Shown: positions 29,001-36,165 of the stretch, piece by piece | Layout: every line of letters starts with the position of its first letter | Position numbering within the stretch: the first letter of the stretch is position 1 | Assembly: GCA_963575745.1 (NCBI GenBank) | Contig: CAUYUJ010015952.1 | Coordinates: forward strand, 242,501 to 304,053 | Direction: 5' to 3' | Source of the DNA: Prorocentrum cordatum | Lineage: Eukaryota; Sar; Dinophyceae; Prorocentrales; Prorocentraceae | Length of the DNA: 61,553 nucleotides | Position numbers and translations under genes: made by a program | Notes under the pieces: model-generated | What the model saw: only the letters and a program-made list of their open reading frames with translations | Told to the model about the DNA's origin: nothing | Database searches by the model: none

Positions 29001-31929
29001 AGGCCATCTCGCGAAACGGCGTGGGCCGGAGGCTCTTGGCCGCCTCCGCGCGCTCTGTCTGCCAGCTCTCTTTGTCGATGCCCTCGCTCTTGTCGTTGCG
29101 CAGCGGCACCGCTCCGCTGGATGTCCCTGGGCCCACGATGGTGGCGTCAGTTGCGCAGTTCTCAGCACCTCAGGGAGGGCGAGGTCACGCTTGGGTATTG
29201 CGTGGGACACTACTTCGCTGGAGCTCCCAGGAGCCCACGAGAGCGGCGGCAGCTTCACAGCAGCACGCAGGTAGGGCGAGAAGATGGGAGACAGGACGAT
29301 AGCGTCGCAGGGAAGCCAGGTAGGCCAGCAGAGAGAGGAGGGAAGCGGGAGGAAGGAGGACAGAGACCGCAGTGTTCTTTGCAGTCAATGGAGCAAAAAC
29401 CACCCGGACCCGACAATTGGCGTTTACTAATCGGCTTTGGGCGTTAACTAAACAGCCCTGCCCTGTTCGATTCCTTCTTTTGGCGCGTTTACTAAACGAC
29501 TTCGTGTGTCGGGGTGGTTATTATGGAGGTGGATGTTTTGACCTATAGGGATGAAGGAGGACAGAGACCACAGTGTTCTTCTCAGAGAGCGAATCCAACG
29601 CAATCCGCAAGAAGACCAGGAGCCAACACTGACAACTCGAAGGGACCCGAGGGCACGCGACCCAGCGCCTCGTGACAAGGTGGCGGATATGGCTTAAATT
29701 CGAGCGAGGCAGTAGACGACTACCTCACGGACGTAACGTTTCTGGAGCCGGCGAGCCAAATGCAGATATCTATCAAGTCGGCAGGCACGCTCATCGGTAT
29801 GCGAGAGGTAAACGTGTACGCATCAACGACATACACTCCTCCACCAGTTGTGCTTCCCCGAGCCAACCCTTGCAAGATAGAAGCGTCCCACATGATCGAC
29901 CTCGACAATCAGTCATTCTGGTTGAGTTCATCGGGTTCCACTGATATCAATATCATCTTGGACTTGGGAGAAATATATGATGTGCAGGAAATTGAAATAT
30001 GGATGGGTTTCAAAACCTCGGGCTTCTTCGTCTTTGTTTCCGAGACGGGGTATCCAGACATAGAGATAAAGATGACTAGTACTTCAATCTGGGGTTTCGT
30101 GCAAATGCTAGACGTTAATCCCATCAGGATGAGGTATCTACGCTTTTTTATTTCGCAGGGCTACGAGGACCCTGAAGCTGGCATATTTGGAACAAGCGTC
30201 CGCGACATCCGGGTGTGGTACTTCAACAATCGTGCGAAGGGCACCATCGCCACATCGGACAGCACGTGGGACTTCCCTGGCGCATCCGCAATCGATGGCG
30301 CCAACGAGACGTATTGGCTGTCTCGATTTGGCTCGTCGGTCGATGAGCTCGTGGTGGATTTGGGCTCCGTGCACAACGTCGCTGGAGTGTCCGTGGAGTT
30401 CGGCTACGGTGCGAGGGAAATTCAGTTCTCTCACTCCATGGACGCTTCCTCTTGGACCCAGTTCGCAGCAGTAAGCAGCAACCTGGAGCTTGCGATCACC
30501 GTGCCTTCTACGATTCATTTCAGCACCCGGTACGTCAAAGTTTCGATGCAAAGCCCCGTGTCCCTCATTCCCGACCCTGACGAGCCAAGAGACCTCCAGA
30601 AGTACCAGTACGTCTTCTCGGTGAGAGAGTTTGAGATCTTCGAGCACACTGGCGGCGGCGGCGTCATCGGGCTGGAGTCTCTAGACGGCACCGAGTTTAG
30701 CACTATTGTCTTCGGTCAGCGGGAGCCAGGGGAGTGGCTGGTCGGCAGCGAGGCCGACATCTTCACGAAGGACTTCGGCGAAGAGCCCTACTCCGAGGAC
30801 GTGGGCACCGAGATCCACATCGCGATGACATTCAGCACGGTCCTGAACCTCCCAGACGGCCTGAACCGCTACACCAGAGTGTCCCTCTACCGCAACGGGG
30901 TGGCCTACGGCAGCTGGGAGGGGCTCAATACATGTACCACGTCGTTTGGCTGGTCGAGGAGCTCGGTGCATAGATTTGAGTCCGGCCTGTCCCTCTGCAG
31001 GGGGGAATATCCAAAGATAGTAATAAAATAGTCTGGGGATGTTTTTTTCAACTCATTTTTGAGAATGTTTGAACATTTTTGGGGTATTTTCTATTCGTCG
31101 TCCAAAATCTGCCTGTAGGGGCACACGCCCGACCTAAGCATAGACGCCCCAGCTGCCCAAGCTGTGGGACGCTGTGGCGTCAAAGCACCGAAGTCCATGA
31201 GATCCCTGGCCGACCAGACGACGTGGTGCATGCATCGAGCAGGGCTGAAGCTAAACGGTGTTTTTCGTGTTCGTTTTGTTTTTGTTTTTTTTTCGTTTTG
31301 CCTTCGCTCCGCCCTGAGTGCAAAACAAAACGAAAAACGAAACGGCCCGCGAGATGGCCAAAACACCGTTTAGGTCCAGCCCTGGCATCGAGCTCCTCCG
31401 AGGCAGCCCTTACACGGTGCAGGCCCCGGTCGATCGCCTCACCGCGGCCAACCAGACGCGCCTCGTCTTCGGCGTCCGCAGCACCGCACACACGTCGGGT
31501 TGGAACGGCAGCGACCCCAGGGAGGGTTCGCTGATGGCCGACGTGCACTCCCCCTTCTTCGAGGGACAGATCCGCAAGCTGTCGCTCATCAGGAACGCCC
31601 TCACCTCCGAGGAGGTGTACGGCCTCTTCGAGACGAAATTTGGCTCCGCCGAGCGTGGGTGCCACTGTTACGATGCCTGCCCTGCCGGCTCCAACCGGCT
31701 TTTCCCAGACGTGCTGGTACCTTGCAGCGGGGCTGGGGTCTGCCTGCGCGCCTCCGTCTCCTCTAGCTTGGCCCAAGCCACCGGCTACTGCAGATGCAAC
31801 CCGGGCTTCTCAGGTGACGCGTGCGAGTCCCACTGCTCGGACCTGTCGATCTACGGCTGCTGCGAGGCGGACGACGACTGCCCCTCTGGCGTCGATTGTA
31901 ACCAAACGACCAAGGCATGCACGCAGTGA
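16968..31929 (+). CDS. Modular L-type lectin / PAN / F5/8 type C / LamG / EGF-like protein, 7 exons
   Basis: Join 16968-20090, 20477-21192, 21604-22059, 22428-23371, 24726-25909, 29709-30909, 31403-31929. All phases agree and the sum is 8151 bases (2716 aa plus stop). Domains by residue: L-type lectin about 228-468; Cys-rich region with a PAN/Apple-like part near 765-800; first strands of a LamG/ConA-like fold at 1042-1075; about ten F5/8 C modules to about 2455; the rest of LamG to about 2640; an EGF-like Cys cluster; stop. These modules bind glycans or surfaces, so an extracellular or cell-surface role is likely. The N-terminus is uncertain: translation from 16968 reads through a relict spliced leader, and the next in-frame Met is at 17151. 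No clear signal peptide or C-terminal membrane segment is visible. Confidence 0.8.
16986..17007 (+). other. Relict dinoflagellate spliced leader
   Basis: Bases 16989-17006 are GTAGCCATTTTGGCTCAA, identical to the core of the 22-nt DinoSL known from dinoflagellate mRNAs. Over the full 22 positions two differ (C3 to T, last G to A). A genomic SL next to coding sequence is the expected scar of reverse transcription and reintegration of a trans-spliced mRNA. It is not an SL RNA gene, since no GT donor, Sm site or hairpins follow. Confidence 0.85.
20091..20476 (+). other. Intron 1 (GT-AG, phase 0, 386 nt)
   Basis: Donor GTGCAG|GTCACC and acceptor CTGCCAG|GGGGCG restore the frame into the LamG start. 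The interior has a GAAGAAG/CCTCC-rich middle. No strong terminal inverted repeat is seen; only GGGTCCT is shared in inverted order near both ends. Confidence 0.75.
20477..21192 (+). CDS. Exon 2: start of LamG, F5/8 C module 1 and first half of module 2
   Basis: Begins with GALTLVKANEQYVV and NTTIEAWVTVG, the typical opening strands of a LamG/ConA-like domain. It then switches into a discoidin module (VVDGDFTTYWQS, LIVDLNS, FNIYWKQPAADFTFAVS, IWEVEVIFD) and the start of a second (AIDGDVLTFW, IDFGVDLN). Ends GTCAG|GTGAGC, phase 2. Confidence 0.82.
21193..21603 (+). other. Intron 2 (GT-AG, phase 2, 411 nt)
   Basis: CAGGTG is found across both junctions (GTCAG|GTGAGC and CACAG|GTGGCAG). The first and last about 30 bases show only weak inverted similarity (GCGA...GAAC...GGGTC). 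No element or gene recognised inside. Confidence 0.75.
21604..22059 (+). CDS. Exon 3: end of F5/8 C module 2 and first half of module 3
   Basis: Starts with RWQYTPQKFSV, which completes the strand broken by intron 2, and ends module 2 at YMALSEVEVYSEA. Module 3 follows with NLARDNSTAV, AIDGALDGDPTTYW and LLLDLGS. The end at 22059 (GTGAG|GTCCGC, phase 2) is preferred over a GTGGGC donor at 22036 because the intron-terminal inverted repeat begins just after 22059. Confidence 0.75.
22060..22427 (+). other. Intron 3 (GT-AG, phase 2) with about 40-bp terminal inverted repeats
   Basis: Bases 22063-22102 match the reverse complement of 22382-22421 at 31 of 40 positions, starting 3 and 6 bases inside the splice sites. 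Further inside, ATCCTTGG is shared in inverted order. GAGGT spans both junctions (GTGAG|GT and GCGAG|GT). This is the structure expected of an introner, an intron born from a TIR transposon. Confidence 0.75.
22428..23371 (+). CDS. Exon 4: end of F5/8 C module 3, module 4, most of module 5
   Basis: Starts YLASSFSVSGG and closes module 3 with LRYVVLQV. Module 4 spans AVDADFSTWW to GIKELQLLSM, with GIWWQYPAADIKVYVS in the middle. Module 5 runs from NHALNRPITSSDG to SVSDDSANFTAVQQ. Exon ends one base into a codon (phase 1) at AAT|GTGAAA. Confidence 0.8.
23480..23720. repeat. Degenerate TCTTGGGGCC repeat inside intron 4
   Basis: About 20 loosely spaced CTTGG/GGGGC units, same orientation as 11697-11905 and 26060-26545. 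Confidence 0.65.
24016..24172. mobile_element. MITE family A, copy 2
   Basis: 157 bases, TTAAGTCGGGCACGCCCCTC to GCCCGACCTAA, flanked by perfect 8-bp duplications GGCCAGGG (24008-24015 and 24173-24180). AT-rich centre. Sits in intron 4. Confidence 0.93.
24300..24459. mobile_element. MITE family A, copy 3
   Basis: 160 bases, TTAAGTCGGGCCTGTCCCTT to CCCGACCTAA, with perfect 8-bp duplications ACCTTGGG (24292-24299 and 24460-24467). It lies only 128 bases from copy 2 in the same intron. Confidence 0.94.
24726..25909 (+). CDS. Exon 5: end of F5/8 C module 5, modules 6 and 7, most of 8
   Basis: Module 6: NLALGQDTSAP, ALDGDADTFW, VIQVDLGA, IEIQWKFPASVYSLHVSDDG. Module 7: NLAHFKTINASS, AADGDMDTIW, FSVFWRFPPAAYRVEAY, MREFELQV. 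Module 8: AVDGNVAGTYW, WEPMEYTIQM. Exon ends at TAC before a GC donor at 25910 (phase 0). This choice is supported by GCAG being present at both junctions; a GT donor at 25904 is an alternative. Confidence 0.75.
26060..26545. repeat. Degenerate TCTTGGGGCC repeat inside intron 5
   Basis: Nearly 500 bases of TCTTGGGGCC, TCTTAGGCC and TCTTGGAGGC-like units, about 10-30 bases apart. All units keep the same strand. Confidence 0.7.
26690..27560 (-). pseudogene. Unassigned minus-strand coding remnant inside intron 5
   Basis: Reading the minus strand, protein-like segments occur in three frames: KLLYEARGQATMEMFVGEH (near 27500), CEMAFTLLFGYLSHDAPLLG (about 27170-27220) and DAFTCKAVWMAGDARRNKYD followed by a Cys pair (about 27100-27160) and RGVRDSWHFYASPEGQEH. 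The frame changes suggest frameshifts or tiny introns in an old gene. I do not recognise the family. It is antisense to the host gene and may be a mobile-element remnant or a nested gene. Confidence 0.35.
27660..27819. mobile_element. AT-rich palindromic element with CCTATAGGCCTA ends
   Basis: 160 bases with perfect 12-bp inverted termini CCTATAGGCCTA / TAGGCCTATAGG. The centre is far more AT-rich than the surrounding intron and contains several GTTCT/AGAAC pairs. No clear target duplication. Probably a MITE. Confidence 0.65.
27879..28077. mobile_element. MITE-like element with CTTAGCTGCC ends and 8-bp duplication
   Basis: 199 bases bounded by CTTAGCTGCC and GGCAGCTAAG, with inverted similarity continuing inward (ATACGC / GCGTAT, AACACG / CGTGTT). 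Flanked by perfect 8-bp direct repeats GTGCCAGC at 27871-27878 and 28078-28085. The interior is rich in ACG/CGT and TGTT motifs. Confidence 0.85.
28650..29110 (-). pseudogene. Second minus-strand protein-like remnant in intron 5
   Basis: Minus-strand segments such as RNDKSEGIDKESWQTERA (near 29050-29100) and SKAFSLICRHNFYRAVNL (near 28800-28860) look protein-like and share orientation with 26690-27560, lying upstream of it. They may be earlier exons of the same unknown gene. No family recognised. Confidence 0.25.
29352..29580. mobile_element. Element between 28-bp direct repeats (AACCACCCGGAC type)
   Basis: Copies of GAAGGAGGACAGAGACC..CAGTGTTCTT at 29352-29379 and 29553-29580 match at 27 of 28 bases. 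The 173 bases between start with AACCACCCGGACCCGACAAT and end with the inverted GTGTCGGGGTGGTT, and carry GCGTTTACTAA units. A related copy lies at about 50970-51095. Read as a foldback element inserted with, or bounded by, a long direct repeat. Confidence 0.6.
29709..30909 (+). CDS. Exon 6: end of F5/8 C module 8, modules 9 and 10, middle of LamG
   Basis: Modules 9 (MIDLDNQSFWLSSSG, IILDLGE, RYLRFFIS) and 10 (AIDGANETYWLS, LVVDLGSVHN, RYVKVSMQS, REFEIFE) are followed directly by GGGGVIGLESLDG and IVFGQREPGEWLVGSE, then IHIAMTFS and RVSLYRNGVAYG. These are the continuing strands of the LamG fold whose first strands lie in exon 2. Ends TACG|GCAGCT, a GC donor, phase 1. Confidence 0.78.
30976..31137. 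mobile_element. MITE family A, copy 4
   Basis: 162 bases, TTGAGTCCGGCCTGTCCC to CGCCCGACCTAA, with 8-bp flanks GCATAGAT and GCATAGAC (7 of 8). In intron 6. Confidence 0.9.
31240..31384. mobile_element. MITE family B (CAGGGCTG..CTAAACGGTG), copy 1
   Basis: 145 bases. Left end CAGGGCTGAAGCTAAACGGT, right end the inverted ACCGTTTAGGTCCAGCCCTG. Flanked by perfect 8-bp duplications GCATCGAG (31232-31239, 31385-31392). The interior is built of GTTTTG/CAAAAC inverted runs. CAGGG ends with an 8-bp duplication suggest the hAT superfamily. It sits 18 bases before the exon 7 acceptor. Confidence 0.92.
31403..31929 (+). CDS. Exon 7: end of LamG, Cys-rich EGF-like C-terminus, stop
   Basis: Closing LamG strands (QTRLVFGVRSTAH, FFEGQIRKLSLIRNALTSEEV) are followed by Cys clusters (GCHCYDACPAG, PCSGAGVC, GYCRCNPGFSGDACE), the last with the CxCxxGFxGxxC pattern of EGF-like domains, then CCEADDDC and a TGA stop at 31927-31929. 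The protein ends without a hydrophobic anchor. Confidence 0.82.
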
Positions 31930-32439
31930 TCGTGGGCGGGAAGGGTTGCCCGCCGACGGCCGCCGCCAGCACAGCCGTGCCGAGGAGCAGTGGTCACCGT
32001 GCCCTGGGCGGGGCTGGTTGCGATGCCTACGCGCGGATCAGGGGCGCCGACGGGGGGGAGTGGCCCAGGGAGGTGGGGGAAACCTCGGCCCCCAATCGCC
32101 CAGTCTTCGCCAAGCGGTGCCCCACTCCGCCCAGGAACCATGGGGACCAGGAGTGTCCTCATCGGGGCCCATCGCCGATCTGTTGGCGACGCGTCGTCGA
32201 CTCCCGGCCACTGCCGCCCGTCTCGACTCCCTCGGCCATGGCTGGGGCCCAGCTCCGGGGGTCGGGCGAGGGCGGCCCAGGGCCGCTGACGAGGACGAGC
32301 TCGCGGAGGTGGCCTGCGCGAGAGCAGCGTGCTCTCGGAGGCCGCCCGCCGCTGCCGGCGGGCGGCTGGCGGTCGCCAGCGCCTCGGGGCCCTCGGCAGC
32401 GCCACTCGGGGAGGTCGGGGACCCTCAGATCTGGGTGTC
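31930..32439. other. 3' flank of the lectin gene, no recognised gene
   Basis: GC-rich DNA with open frames on both strands. No AATAAA signal stands out; dinoflagellates commonly lack it. Confidence 0.4.
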
Positions 32440-32630
32440 TCGTTTAACCGATCCCCATCCCCATCCCCATTCCCTTCGAGACCCCCACCAAATTACCACC
32501 CCAGCTGGGGATATAGATACACCCCTCGAAACCCGAAGGGAACGACCTATATCCCCATCTAGGGCCTAGGGGGGTAAATCGGTCAGTGGGGCCCTGGCCA
32601 CGCCGCTGGGGATGGGGATCGGTTAAACGA
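32440..32630. mobile_element. Palindromic element with perfect 24-bp ends
   Basis: Left TCGTTTAACCGATCCCCATC (continuing CCCA) at 32440-32463 and its exact complement at 32607-32630. The middle has AGCTGGGGATATAGAT and CCTATATCCCCATCT in inverted order. No matching flank duplication seen. A related half lies near 49975-50024 (CGGGGACAGGGATCGGTTGA). Confidence 0.75.
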
Positions 32631-32756
32631 TCCTCATGTCGTCGAGCAAATCGCGACGGCTGGTGTTCCGGCGTTTTCGGCCTGCGGAGGCCGTTTCCCC
32701 GCCCCGCAGACGTCAGAAGCGATTCGTGACGCAAAAGCTGGTCCCCGGGAATAGGT

Positions 32757-32904
32757 CAAGTCGCTAGAGGGGGAATGTTCAAAAATAGTTCAAAATAGTG
32801 TGGGGACTTTTTTTTGGGTATTTTTTTGACCATTTTGGAGTATTTTCTGAGTATTCTTTATTTTTCGTCGCAAATCCCCCTGATGGGGGACACGCCCGAC
32901 TTAA
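32757..32904. mobile_element. MITE family A, copy 5
   Basis: 148 bases. The left end is worn (CAAGTCGCTAGAGGGGGAA), the right end is typical (GGACACGCCCGACTTAA). Flanks GAATAGGT and GAATGGGT match 7 of 8. Confidence 0.85.
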
Positions 32905-33053
32905 GAATGGGTCGAGGCCCCTGGTAGCCCATGCCGCGCAAAAACTGCGTCGTCGGAGGAGGGGGGAGGGGGGCGAGCCAGCAGACTGCAGTTTGCAGCG
33001 CCGTGCACAGCCGCTGTTTGCGGCGCTGTGGGGCGCGTGGCCGCGAGGCGGGG

Positions 33054-33204
33054 CAGGGCTGGACCTAAGCGATGCTTTGGCGATTTCGTGGGCCGTTTTC
33101 GTTTCGACTTCGCTCTGCGGCAGAGGTGGATGGAAGACTGAACGAGGGAGAGCGAAAACAAAACGAAGACGAAAGACACCGTTTAGGGTTTAGGTTCAGC
33201 CCTG
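33054..33204. mobile_element. MITE family B, copy 2 (opposite orientation)
   Basis: 151 bases from CAGGGCTGGACCTAAGCGAT to the inverted CTAAACGGTG end at CAGCCCTG. It corresponds to the reverse complement of copy 1. Flanks AGGCGGGG and AGGTGGGG match 7 of 8. Confidence 0.85.
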
Positions 33205-33375
33205 AGGTGGGGATGAGCTCGGCTCCTCCCGCGTTCGCAGTCTGCCGCGGACGCGCTGCACCTTGGCCGTGGCGCGTGCGCCCCTGCGGGTGCATCACCA
33301 GTCTGCGCCGGTCGGCCGGCTGCCCCCCGAGCGCTGCGACCAGTGGCTCCATTCCGAGTTCCTCTCCGGCCGCCT

Positions 33376-34400
33376 TCAGTCAGGAGAAGAAAAACACACA
33401 CGGACACGATTGATCGTCGATGCCCCAGGAAAGTATGGGAAAGCATGGGCAGTGGGGGGGAAGACGAAAGCCCAGGGAATATGGGAAAATAGGGGGACCC
33501 CGGTTATCTGTGTCTATTTACTTGTGTCCCCGGGCCCCTTCGTTCAGGCACTCGGTTTTCAGCCGCTGACTTGAGGTTGGCGTGCTGGGCTGCAGTCTGG
33601 GCCAAGTGTTGCGCCGCAAACAACTCTTAATGTTTCGCGTATCCCCACCAGCCCATCCATCCAGGAAGGATGCCTAGGGGAGCTGCCCTTCGCAGGGGGA
33701 GCGTTACATAATTTGGATACCTCAGGGAGCCTTCTTGAACCAGAGGCCTCTTGGATGCCTCTCGGATTCGCTTGGGATGTCTCCAGGGGGGCTCTTGGTG
33801 GTCTCTCGGGCGCCTTTGGGCCCTCTTGGGGCCTTCTCTTGGGACCATCTAGGAGGACATCGATCAAACAAGGGGAGGTCTTCAATTCGGGTCCCCCCTC
33901 TGGAACCCCAAAAGCTGCCTCTCGGCGCACTCTTTGGGCGCTCTTGGGTTGTCGTGGGTTGTCTTGGGGCCGTCTTGGGGCCCTTTTGGGTCCTTCTTGT
34001 GGCCTCTTGGGCCACCTTGGAGCCATCTTGAGGTCTTGGAAGGCCACCAGACGCGAAAAGACAACCCACTGGAATAAGAGTGGTAACGAAGCAGAACGCG
34101 CAAGAGAATTGTTCTGGCACGCGTTCATTAGGCAGTGGGGCCCTGGGACGATGGTGAATTTGATGGCAATGCAGGAGTTTCTGGTGCCTCCATCCTCCCC
34201 TTCATTGTTCAGGAGGGCAAAGAACACAGACGAAATTCATCGTCAATTCCCCGGGAAAATATGGGAAAATATGGGAAGTGGGGGGGAAGACGAAAACCCA
34301 GAAAATACCGGAAAATAAGAGGAATCCAATTATTTGTGTGTATTTATTTGTGTGTCCCAGGGCCCCTTGAATTATTTTTACACCAAGTGGGGCTTCGACC
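33376..34400. repeat. Dispersed repeat: two direct copies around a TTGGGGCC block
   Basis: Segments at about 33376-33542 and 34202-34370 are diverged direct copies (GAAAACACAxACGxAxxC, TGGGGGGGAAGACGAAA, TGTGTxTATTTA, GGGCCCCTT). Between them lies a compound repeat with CCACCAGCCCATCCA, a TCTTGGGGCC block (33735-34045) and GGACATCGATCAAA. Confidence 0.6.
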
Positions 34401-34626
34401 AGATAAAGTGCGATTCCGTCCGCGACTTCCTCAGACAAAGTTTCTGGTTGCCTTCAGGGCGGCCAGGGATTCCGAAATTGGCGATTTCGCTCGGGACCCC
34501 CCCCCCGAAAGGCAGGTCGCTTTTCATGCCGCAAGGAGGTCTCGATTTGTCTTGGGACGTATTGGCGATCGAGTTTTTCCGGTCGCTCTTAAGTCGCCGA
34601 TCGCCACATGTTAATCCAGGGGATTG
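34130..34626. repeat. Unique-looking repeat copied again at 36240-36470
   Basis: GTTTCTGGTGCCTCCATCCT at about 34177 recurs at about 36289; GGCGATTTCGCTC near 34480 recurs near 36337; GCCGATCGCCAC near 34597 recurs near 36438. The two copies bracket the minisatellite blocks. Confidence 0.6.
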
Positions 34627-34975
34627 TTCACTTTCAGTACGCCGCGGTGTGATTTGTGCGAGCGTTCATCGCCAGCACGCCGCGGCGTGATTTTCGTGAA
34701 TTTCACCGCCAGCACACCGTGGCGTGCTTTCTGTGAACGCTCACCGCCAGCAGGTCACCGCCAGCACCCCGTGACATGCTTTTTGCGCCAGCACGCCGCG
34801 GCGTGCTTTTTGTGAACGTTCACCGCCAGCACGCCACGGCGTGCTTTGTGAGTGAACGTTCATCGTCAGCACGCCGCGGCGTACTTTCTGTGAACGTTAC
34901 CGACAACAAGCCGCGGCTTTCTTTTTGTGAACGTTCACCGCGAGCACGCCGCGTCGTGCTTGTTGTGAACAACCG
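34627..34975. repeat. Minisatellite with two palindromes per unit
   Basis: About eight imperfect units of 38-46 bases. Each unit carries a CACGCCGCGGCGTG palindrome and a GTGAACGTTCAC palindrome separated by a T-rich spacer. Confidence 0.85.
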
Positions 34976-35019
34976 CTTGAACAAGAGGCACGCGCGCCAT
35001 GGCTCTTGCACAGAAAGGA

Positions 35020-36165
35020 AGGGGGAGGAGGCGGAGGGGGCGCGCTGGCTGGTGAATGTGGTGATGGATGGGGCGCTCGGGATGGGGGTGTCGGGGCGGA
35101 GGGGGCGCGTTGGCTGGTGGATGGGGGGATGCGGAGGGGGCGCTCGGGGTGGGGGGGCGGCGCCGTGCCGAGATGAATGGGTCAGGGAGGAGGGGGCGGT
35201 GGCGCGCCAAAACCAAGGGGTCGGGGCGGAGGGGGCGCGATGGCTGAAGGGCGGGGGGGGGATGCGGAGGGGGCGCGCGCGGAGAGGGCGGAAAGGGCGG
35301 TGCCGCGCCAAAATAAAGGAGTCGGGTCGGAGGGGTGCGCCGTGCCGAAATGAAGGGGTCGGGGCGGAGGGGCGCGCTGGCTTGTGAGAGGGTGGGTGGG
35401 TGGGTGGGTGGGTTGGGGGGGGTGTAATAGAGGGGTCGGGCGGAGGGCGCGCTGGCTGCTGGTGGGTGGGGGGGATGCGGAGGGGGCGCGCGGGGCGCGC
35501 GGGGAGGGAGTGGGGGCCGTGCCGAAATAAAGGGGTCGCGGGGCGGAGGGGGCGCGCTGGCCGGAAGTGGGGGGATGCGGGGGGGGGCCGTGCCGAAATA
35601 AAGGGGTCGGGGCGGAGGGGCGCGCTGGCTGGTGGTGGGGGGATGCAGAGGGGGTTTGCCGTGCCGGAATAAAGGGGTTCGGGGCGGAGGGGTGTGCCGT
35701 GCCGGAATAAAGGGGGGCGGAGGGCGCGCTGGCTGGTGGGTGGGGGGGGATGCAGAGGGGGTGTGCCGTGCCGAAATAAAGGGGTCGGGGCGAAGGTGGC
35801 GCGCGGGGGGGGGCGTGCCGAAATAAAGGGGTCGGGACGGAGGGGGCGCGCTGGCTGGTGGGTGGTGGGATGCGAGGGGGGGGGCCGTGCCGAAAGAAAG
35901 TTGTCGGGGAGAGGGGGCGCGCTGGCTGGTGGGTGGTGGGATGCGGGGGGGGTGTGCCGTGCCGAAATAAAAAGGGGTCGGGGCGGGGGGGCGCGCTGGC
36001 TGGTGGGTGGGTGGGATGCGGAGGGGGTGCGCCGTGCCGAAATAAAAGGGGGTCGGAGCGGAGGGGTGTGCCGTGCCGAAAGAAACGGGGTCGGGGCGGA
36101 GAGGGGCGCTGACTGGTGGAATGTGGGTGATGGAGGGGGTGCCGTGCCGAAATAATGTGGTCGGA
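35020..36165. repeat. G-rich minisatellite, unit about 50-100 bp
   Basis: More than a dozen irregular units made of GTGCCGAAATAAAGGGGTCG, GGGCGGAGGGGGCGCGCTGG and CTGGTGGGTGGGGGGATGCG blocks. Strong G/C strand skew. Long false frames run on both strands. Confidence 0.9.

Larger units (their letters stand above)
25910..29708 (+). other. Intron 5 (probable GC-AG, phase 0, 3.8 kb)
   Basis: Joins GAWRIVY to AVDDYLTDVTF, consistent with a discoidin strand. It contains a TTGGGGCC block (26060-26545), a minus-strand protein-like region (26690-27560, 28650-29110), two palindromic elements (27660-27819, 27879-28077) and an element flanked by 28-bp direct repeats (29352-29580). GCAG lies across both junctions. 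Confidence 0.65.
30910..31402 (+). other. Intron 6 (GC-AG, phase 1): introner-like ends, invaded by two MITEs
   Basis: Joins RNGVAYG to SPYTVQAP, the expected LamG spacing. Bases 30914-30949 match the reverse complement of the right end (31385-31402 plus 31214-31231) at 30 of 36 positions once the MITE at 31240-31384 and one copy of its target duplication are set aside. GGCAGC is present at both junctions. A family A MITE also lies at 30976-31137. Confidence 0.75.

Noticed and set aside
34627-34975. CRISPR-like repeats with palindromic units
   Set aside because: Repeat units are contiguous and diverged, spacers are not unique, and no cas genes are near.
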